A model generated the notes under the pieces. The model did not search any database. It saw only the letters and a list, made by a program, of their open reading frames with translations, and was not told the origin of the DNA. From contig NZ_JAGJEA010000002.1 of the NCBI RefSeq assembly GCF_018100805.1, positions 62,001-126,000 of the forward strand: DNA of 64,000 bases. The letters run 5' to 3'. The position numbers were made by a program, and so were the translations under genes. Shown in pieces: positions 10,201 to 19,200 of the stretch (position 1 is its first letter; each line of letters begins with the position of its first letter). The stretch comes from Aquimarina sp. MMG016 (lineage in GTDB: Bacteria > Bacteroidota > Bacteroidia > Flavobacteriales > Flavobacteriaceae).

Positions 10201-13200
10201 ATACTTTTTGGATAATGCTCTTAACGGAGAATTACCTGCATCTATTGGTGATCTGGTAAATCTTACATCTATAGTTATAGCACGACATGGTCGATTGACA
10301 GGTAGTATTCCGAATACCATTGGTAATTGGACCAATATAAAAGCTATTGATCTTAATTCTAATAAGCTTTCTGGAGAAATACCTACTGAATTGGGTACTT
10401 TATCAGGATTAGAAAGTATTAATTTAGGAAGAAATAGTCTTACAGGAGTGATTCCATCGTCTTTAGGTGATTTATCCAATTTGACGGGAATGACTTTGGA
10501 AAGTAATAGATTGTCAGGTTCTATACCTGTATCATTGGCTAATTTGTCCAAGCTGACAGGTCTTAGTCTTTTTGAAAATGCTTTGACCGGAGAGATTCCT
10601 TCAGAATTGGGGAATTTAGTTAACCTCGAAGGTTTAAATTTGGCAAGAAATGGTCTTAGTGGCAGTATCCCAGCATCCTTAGGTTCTTTGACTAAGTTAC
10701 AGAGATTATTCTTAAATGCAAATCAATTAACAGGTTCTATTCCTTCAGAGTTAGGTAACTTATCTCAGTTAACCTATCTTAATATGTTTAGAAATGGATT
10801 AAGTGGAAGTATTCCTGATTCTTTAGGGCAGCTTGCTAATTTAACATTTTTATCCATTGAAGAAAATAGAGTTACAGGAGAAATACCCTCTACATTTGGG
10901 AACTTATCTAATTTGGTAACGCTCTATTTGTCAACGAATCAATTATCGGGTTCGATCCCATCATCTTTAGGAGATTTACCACAATTAGCTACTTTAGGAT
11001 TAGCTCGTAATAAGCTTTCTGGGATTATCCCAAATGGTTTTGCTATATCAGCTACTAATGATGTTTTTAATTCTTTTGGGTTTAGCACCAATAATTTTGT
11101 GTTTAGTGATTTCGAATCTGATTTTATTGTTTTAAAGAATAATTTAACTGGATTTTCTTATTTAGAACAGGGTAGAGTAGATGAAGTAGAAACATTATCT
11201 GTTGTTCCGGGAGGTAGTATTACACTAACCAGTACAGCGCTTACCAGTCCAAATAATAACTATCAATGGTTTAAAAATGGTGTAGCCATTGCAGGAGCTA
11301 CAAGTAAGGATTTAATAATAAGTAATGCTACAGATGCAGATGCAGGAACCTACTATTTTACAGCTACAAACTCAGTAATTACTGATTTAACATTGCAACG
11401 TAACACCATCACATTAACAGTAGATTGTGGTGTTTCTGCTTCTGAGAAACAAGCTTTGGTTGATTTATATAATAGCACCAATGGTCCTAACTGGACACGT
11501 AATACGAATTGGTTAACAGATGCTCCTGTTTGTGATTGGCAAGGAGTGGTGGTGACAAATGGAAAAGTTACAGGGTTGAGTTTGGCACTTAATGGAGTAG
11601 CCGGTCCATTACCTAATACGTTTAGCGACTTAATACATTTAGAAACTGTTACTTTCGAACGAAATGGATTGACAGGGACTATTCCACCATCCATCGGCAC
11701 AATGACAGCCTTGAAATTCTTTCATGTAGGATCTAATCAGTTAACTGGTGAGATACCTCCATCATTAGGTAACTTGACAAATCTATATGCGCTAAGCCTT
11801 TATAGTAATGGACTTACAGGCTCAATTCCTTCAGAATTAGGGAATTTGGTAAACCTTGAATTTTTGAACCTATTTAGTAATAGGTTAACGGGAACCGTAC
11901 CCGCTTCTTTAGGTAGTTTACCTAAACTTAAAACCTTAATGTTATACATTAATAGTTTAGAAGGGCCTTTACCTGCTGAGTTAGGAAACCTATCTACACT
12001 AGAAAATTTACATTTTGAAAGAAATAAAATCACGGGGCCTATACCTGCTTCTTTTGGAAATTTAACTTCTTTAAAAGAATTAAATCTAGGTAACAACTCA
12101 CTGAGTGGAACAATACCATCAGAGTTAGGGAATTTATCCAATTTGATTGGTTTACGTCTTTTCTGGAATAGATTAGAAGGAGAGATTCCTTTAGAGTTAA
12201 GTAATATACCTAATCTGGAAGTAATTAGTTTGAGTAGGAATACACTTTCAGGTTCCTTACCTTCTTCTATAGGAACAATAAGCTCGTTAAAGATTTTAGA
12301 TGTAAGAACAAATAATCTTTCAGGAGAGATTCTAGAATCCATTGGTCAATTGCCAAACTTAACATATCTTGGATTGGCACAAAATAATTTTTCCGGAAGC
12401 ATACCATCGGGATTGGCTGTACTGGCATCATCTGATATTTTGAACAATCTTACTTTTAGCACTAATAATTTCGTGTTTAGTGATTTTGAGGCAGAGTTTC
12501 AAATTTATAAAGACAATATAACAACATTAGTTTATAGTCCCCAAGCTAAAGTAGACCAAGCAGAAACCCTTTCTGTTACAGAAAATGGTACAATTACACT
12601 AACAAGTACAGCATTAACAAGTGTTAACAACTCTTACCAATGGTTTAAGGATGGCGTAGCGATTACTGGAGCTACTAATAAAGATTTAGTAATTGCAAAT
12701 GCTACTACTACGGATGCAGGAGTTTACCATTTTACCGCTACCAATAGTGTAGTGACGGATCTTACATTAGAGCGTAATCCGATTACTTTAACAGTTACTC
12801 CAGATTTATGCGGTGTTTCTGCTGCTGAGAGGCAAGCTTTAATTGATTTGTTTAATAGTACTGATGGATTAAACTGGACTAACAATACCAATTGGTTAAC
12901 GGACGCACCAGTATGCGATTGGTTTGGAGTGACAGTAGTTGATGGTAAGGTAACTGAGCTTGCATTATTCAATAATAATTTGAGTGGAACTCTTACTGAT
13001 TCTATTGGAGATATAATACATCTTGAAATTTTATTTCTGAATGGAAATCCAAATTTAGGAGGGACAATACCTAGAACGATTGGAAACTTAACATTGTTAC
13101 AACGTTTTCAGATTACCGGGGATAATTTCAGTGGCACCATTCCAACTGAGATTGGTCAACTAACTTCCTTGTCAATTTTGTATTTAGGTAATAATAACCT

Positions 13201-16200
13201 GAGTGGTGAAATTCCGGAATCAATAGGAAATTTAACAAATTTAAGAGAGTTGTTCTTAGATCAGAATAATTTGGAAGGATCAATACCTAATAGTTTTGGT
13301 GCTCAAATGATAAATTTAAATACAGTATATCTATACAATAACAATCTTAGCGGAGCATTACCTGTTGGTTTAACTCAAGTTCCAAATTTGTCAGTATTGC
13401 GAATGCAAAGAAATCAAATTAGCAGTATTCCTCCCGAAATTGGTAACATGAAAAAACTTACTCAGCTATTCATAAGTGATAACTTATTAGCTGGAACGAT
13501 CCCTAATGAAATAGGAGGATTACAAAGTCTGCAGGTAATATATCTTGATAATAACAACTTAGAAGGTAAAGTGCCAGAAGCTTTTGGAAATATTACTAGC
13601 TTAAGAATACTTGGATTGGGTAACAATAACCTAGAAGGAAAAATTCCAGTACAAATATCTCAGATCCCTAGTTTAGTGTCTTTATCTATATGGGATAATA
13701 ATTTTGTATTCTCAGATTTCGAGGATGAACATAATGTTTACACAACTTATGATCTTTACAGATACTCTCCACAAGCCAAAGTAGACCAAACAGAAACGCT
13801 TTCTGTTACAGAAAATGGTACAATTACGCTTACAAGTACAGCATTAACTAGTGTTAATAATAGCTATCAATGGTTTAAGGATGGTGTCGCCATTCCTGGA
13901 GCTACTAGTAAAGATTTTGTAATTGCTAATGCTTCCACCACAGATGCTGGAGTATATCACTTCACAGCTACCAATAGTGTGGTAACTGATCTTACTTTGG
14001 AACGTAATCCGATAACATTGACTGTTACTGAACCTATATGTCAGGTATCAGCCGCAGAAAAGCAAGCGTTATGGGATTTGTATTTAGCTACTAATGGACA
14101 GAACTGGACAAATACTCAAGCTAATAACAAACCATGGGATTTGAATATACCTGTATGTGATTGGTTAGGGGTTACTGTAGTAAGCAATAGAGTAACTAAA
14201 CTTCAAATAGGAGGTAATAATTTGATAGGAACCTTACCGGCTAGTATTGGGGATTTAATTCATCTTACGGCAATGACTATCAATGGTAATCCAGGATTAA
14301 TAGGCAGTATTCCTAATGAAATAGGAAATTTAGTTAATTTAGAAGGGCTTTTATTATATAGAAATGCTCTTTCTGGTAGTATTCCATTGACCATTGGTTC
14401 ATTGAGTGAGCTTACCTTTTTAGGGTTATTTCAGAACAATCTTACTGGTTCGATTCCTAAAGAAATTGGCAATCTATCAAAACTACATACCTTATATGCA
14501 GAGAGAAATCAATTAAGTGGAAGTATACCTCCAGAATTAGGGTCATTAAATTCTCTAATAAATTTACATCTTTTTACAAACCAATTAACAGGAGATATCC
14601 CTTCAGAATTAGGTCAGCTTAGTGTGTTATCAAATTTTAATTTATCTGATAACAAATTGTCAGGTAGTATTCCGGTTGAATTGGCTAATATGACTTCTTT
14701 AGGTAGTTTAAATCTTAGTACTAATGAATTATCAGGAACTATTCCTGCAGAATTAAGTGGTCTATCAAACCTAAAAGTACTAGCCTTGTCAAATAATAAT
14801 TTTACAGGGAGTATACCTCAAGAATTAAGCACCTTGCTTAACCTGGAAAGTTTGTATTTGGCTAATAACGAATTTGAAGGTAGTATACCTCCTGAGTTTA
14901 TCAATTTTGTTAATTTTAAAATACTTGAAATTCAGGATAATAAATTCATTTTCTCCAACTTCGAAGCAGAATTTAATGCGTATCAAGCAAAATTAGGAAC
15001 AAAGTTTAAATACGCTCCTCAAGCTAAAGTAGACCAAACAGAAACCCTTTCTGTCATTGAAAACGGTACTATAACATTAACCAGTACAGCATTAACTAGT
15101 ACCAACAACAGTTATCAGTGGTTTAAAGATGGCGTAGCCATTCCTAGCGCAACTAGTAAAGACTTAGTTATTGCTGATGTGGCTGCTACTGATGCTGGAG
15201 TGTATCATTTTATCACTACCAATAGTGTTGTGACTGGTCTTACTTTAGAGCGTAATCCCATAACTTTAACTATTACCCCAGATACTTGTGGTGTATCAGC
15301 ATCAGAACGACAAGCATTATGGGATCTGTATGTGTCAACTAATGGACAGAATTGGACCAACACACAGGCTAATAATCAGCCTTGGGATCTTAGTATTTCA
15401 GTATGTGATTGGTATGGGGTAACAGTGGTGAATGGAGAAGTTATAGGATTAAACCTAGAAAATAATGCTTTACTAGGAACAATTCTAGCTTCTATAAGTA
15501 ACGTATTACATCTTACCTCTTTGGATTTAGGTGAAAATAACATTACGGGACAAATCCCATCTTCTATGGGAGCTTTATTAGAACTTACTTCTTTGTCATT
15601 AGATAACAATAATTTGAGTGGTTTGATTCCACCAGCATTAGGAAGTTTGTCAAATCTGACACTGATGGATCTTAGCAATAACAATTTGCAAGGGCCTATT
15701 CCAATTGCCTTCTGTAATTTGTCTAATGCCACAATCCTTGACTTATCTAATAACCAATTATCAGGAAGTATTCCAAAAGAATTAGGAATTCTTACTAAGC
15801 TAGTTCGACTGGACTTAAGAAATAATAGTTTTTCAGGAACTATACCTTCTCAATTGACAGCATTATCTAATCTGGAATTTTTAGGATTAAGTAATAACCA
15901 ATTGTCAGGATTTATTCCATTTACAGTTAGCGAGTTCTCAAGATTAGAAGAGTTCGTTTTAGAAAACAATAACTTCATATTTTCTAATTTCGAAAGTAGG
16001 CACCCTGGATATGTTCAGAATCTTAACGTAGCATATCAGTATAGTCCTCAAGCTAAGACTGATGTTGTAGAAACTAAGACCGTAACTACCAATGGTAGTA
16101 TTACGCTGACGACAGTATTATCTAGCGAAAACAATAGCTATCAGTGGTTTAAAGATGGCACGGCTATTACAGGAGCAACTTCGAGAACATATGTAATCCA

Positions 16201-19200
16201 AAATGCAACTTTAGCAGATGCCGGAGTCTATCATTTTACGGCAACAAATAGTGTAATTGCCGGATTGACATTAGAGCGTCATCCAATTACATTAACGGTT
16301 GAAGAAACTTGTAATGTTGCCGCTACGGAACGTCAGGCATTAATTGATTTGTATAATGCCACTGGTGGAGCAAACTGGACCAATAACCAGGCCAATAACC
16401 AACCTTGGTTAATCAATGACCCCGCATCTAAGGTATGTGATTGGTTTGGAGTGTTTGTTCAAGATGGCCGAGTAACCCAGCTTAACCTAAGACAAAATAG
16501 TCTTAATGGAACGTTACCTGACATTTTTACAAGTTTACCCTCATTGTTAAGGGTAAACTTTGATGGGAACCAATTAAGCGGAATGGCTCCAGCTTCATTG
16601 AATATACCTCAAGACATGGATGTTTTATTGATTAACAATAATGAATACATCTTTTCTGATCTGGAAGCAGAGTTTGCGAACTATCAATCAAAGTTTACAG
16701 GAGTATTTAGTTATGAACCTCAAGCTAAAGTAGATACTGAAGCTACACAAGCTATTGCATTTGGAGGAACAATTACATTAACAAGTACACAATTAACTAG
16801 TGTTAATAATCAATATCAGTGGTATAAAAATGGGTTACCTATTGTTGGAGCCACTAATAAAGATCTTGTAATTACTAATGCTACACAGGATGATGCGGGT
16901 ATGTATTTCTTTGAAGCAACCAATACAGTGGTGACTGGATTAACCTTGGTACGTAATCCAATCAGTGTAGAAGTACGTGCAGAAGGAGATACTTGTGGAG
17001 TATCTGATGCCGAAAAACAAGTCTTAATTGATTTGTATAACAGTACAGATGGGCCTAATTGGAAGAATAACACTAATTGGTTAACTGATACCCCAGTGTG
17101 TGATTGGTATGGGATAAATGTGATTGGGGAGAAATTAGTTGCCATAGATTTGTTTAGCAATAATTTGAAAGGGTTTATTCCCAATTCAATTAAAAATTTA
17201 ATTGACTTGAGTACCTTAGGCTTACATGCTAATAGTTTAGAAGGCGACATTCCTGCTAGTATTGGTGAACTGAAAAATTTAAGATATTTATATCTTCATT
17301 TTAATAATTTATCAGGAAATATACCATCCTCTTTACAAGGATTATCTAATATACTTAAACTTAATTTATCTAATAATACATTAACAGGAGGTATACCAAA
17401 AGAAATAGGCAGTCTTCCATATTTAAATGAATTAGCGTTAAATGACAACCAACTTGATGGCGAAATACCATTAGAGATAGGGAGTTTAGAAAACTTACAA
17501 TATCTATATGTTTATAATAATTTACTTACTGGTACTATACCTTCTGAAATAGGGCAGCTCGAAAGACTAATAAGGTTTAATGTTTTTAATAATCAGCTAA
17601 CAGGTCAAATACCGGTTGATTTGAAAAACTTATTAAGCTTAAAACAACTTGGCTTGTCTAAAAATAAACTTTCTGGTAATATTCCAAGTGAATTATCAGA
17701 GATCAGTAGTTTAGAATTAATAGCAGTTGATGATAACTTACTTTCTGGCGACATTCCTTTAGAATTCTTGGGAATGCCAAATTTATTACAATTAAGGTTC
17801 TTCAATAATGAATTTGTGTTTTCTAATATTGAAGTTGAATTTAATAATTATCAAACTAAGTTAGGAAATAACTTTAAATATAGTCCACAATCCAATGTAG
17901 ATGAAACGGAAACTAAAACAATAATTTCTGGTCAATCAATTACCTTAACGAGTACAGCTTTGACAAGTCCTAATAATAACTATCAATGGTATAAAAATGG
18001 TGTTGCTATAACGGGAGCAACTAATAAAGATTATATAATAGAAAATGCTTCTAGTACAGATGCCGGAGAATATATTTTTAGAGCCACTAATAGTATCGTT
18101 ACTGGTTTAACACTAGAACGTAATCCTATTACTCTAGAAGTATTGCCTGCAGGAGCATGTAAGGTTTCTGATGCAGATCGCCAAGTATTAATTGATTTCT
18201 ATCAAACCACAAATGGTGATAATTGGGCCAATACTACTAATGTTAATCAGCCTTGGCTAATTAACAATCCAGAATCCAAAGTTTGTAATTGGTATGGAGT
18301 AACGGTAAGTGCAGATTATAAAATTGAAAGCATACGGCTACCTAATAACAATCTAAGAGGAGAGATTCCTGCTTCATTAGAAGTATTGGATGATCTTAAA
18401 ATCTTAGACCTGGCGCAAAATAATATGATCGGTGAGATTCCAGTAAGCTTGGGTAATATGCCAAACTTACAAACCCTAAACCTTAGAGAAAATGTATTAG
18501 TTGGTGCCATTCCTGAAGCGATAGGAAACTTAACAAGCTTACAGACCTTAGATTTAGGATTGAATAGATTCTCTTCTGTAATTCCGACTACAATTGGTGG
18601 GTTACAAAATCTTAAATACTTAGATTTAAGTGTAAATAAACTAGAAGGAACAATACCTGATGGATTATATACCATAGCTCCTTTACAAACGATCAAGTTG
18701 CAAGAGAATAATCTTAGAGGAGGAGTTTCTGATGCAATTGGTAATTTATCACAATTGGAAGTGTTCTGGTTATCTCAGAATAACTTTTCTGGAAGTATTC
18801 CGGCTAGCATAGCAACAATTCCGGGATTATATAGCGTACATCTGGACTTCAACTCTTTTGGAGGTGATTTACCATTGTTGATTCCAAACTTTGCTGTTGC
18901 GAATACAGATGTTCAGATCAATAATAACCGTTTTGTATTCAGTGATTTTGAACCTGAGCACCCAGGTTATCGAGATAATCTAACAAACTACACTTATATC
19001 CCTCAGGCTAGAGTGGATCGTACAGAAACTATCATTGTGGAATTAGGTGGAACAGCAAGGTTATTTACAGACGATCTTACCAGTACCAACAATACTTATC
19101 GTTGGTTTAAAGATGGAGAATTTTTAATTGAAACTACGTTACGTGAGATTCCTATTAATAATATCACTGAAGCAGATTTAGGTACCTATTATTTTACAGC

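Noticed and set aside
9967..10551. 194-aa open frame on the minus strand inside the LRR gene, and similar frames at 11353-11700, 11800-12342, 15376-15732, 16816-17250 and 18316-18696
   Set aside because: All mirror the 24-codon LRR periodicity of the plus-strand gene and repeat with each module; they have no independent start context.
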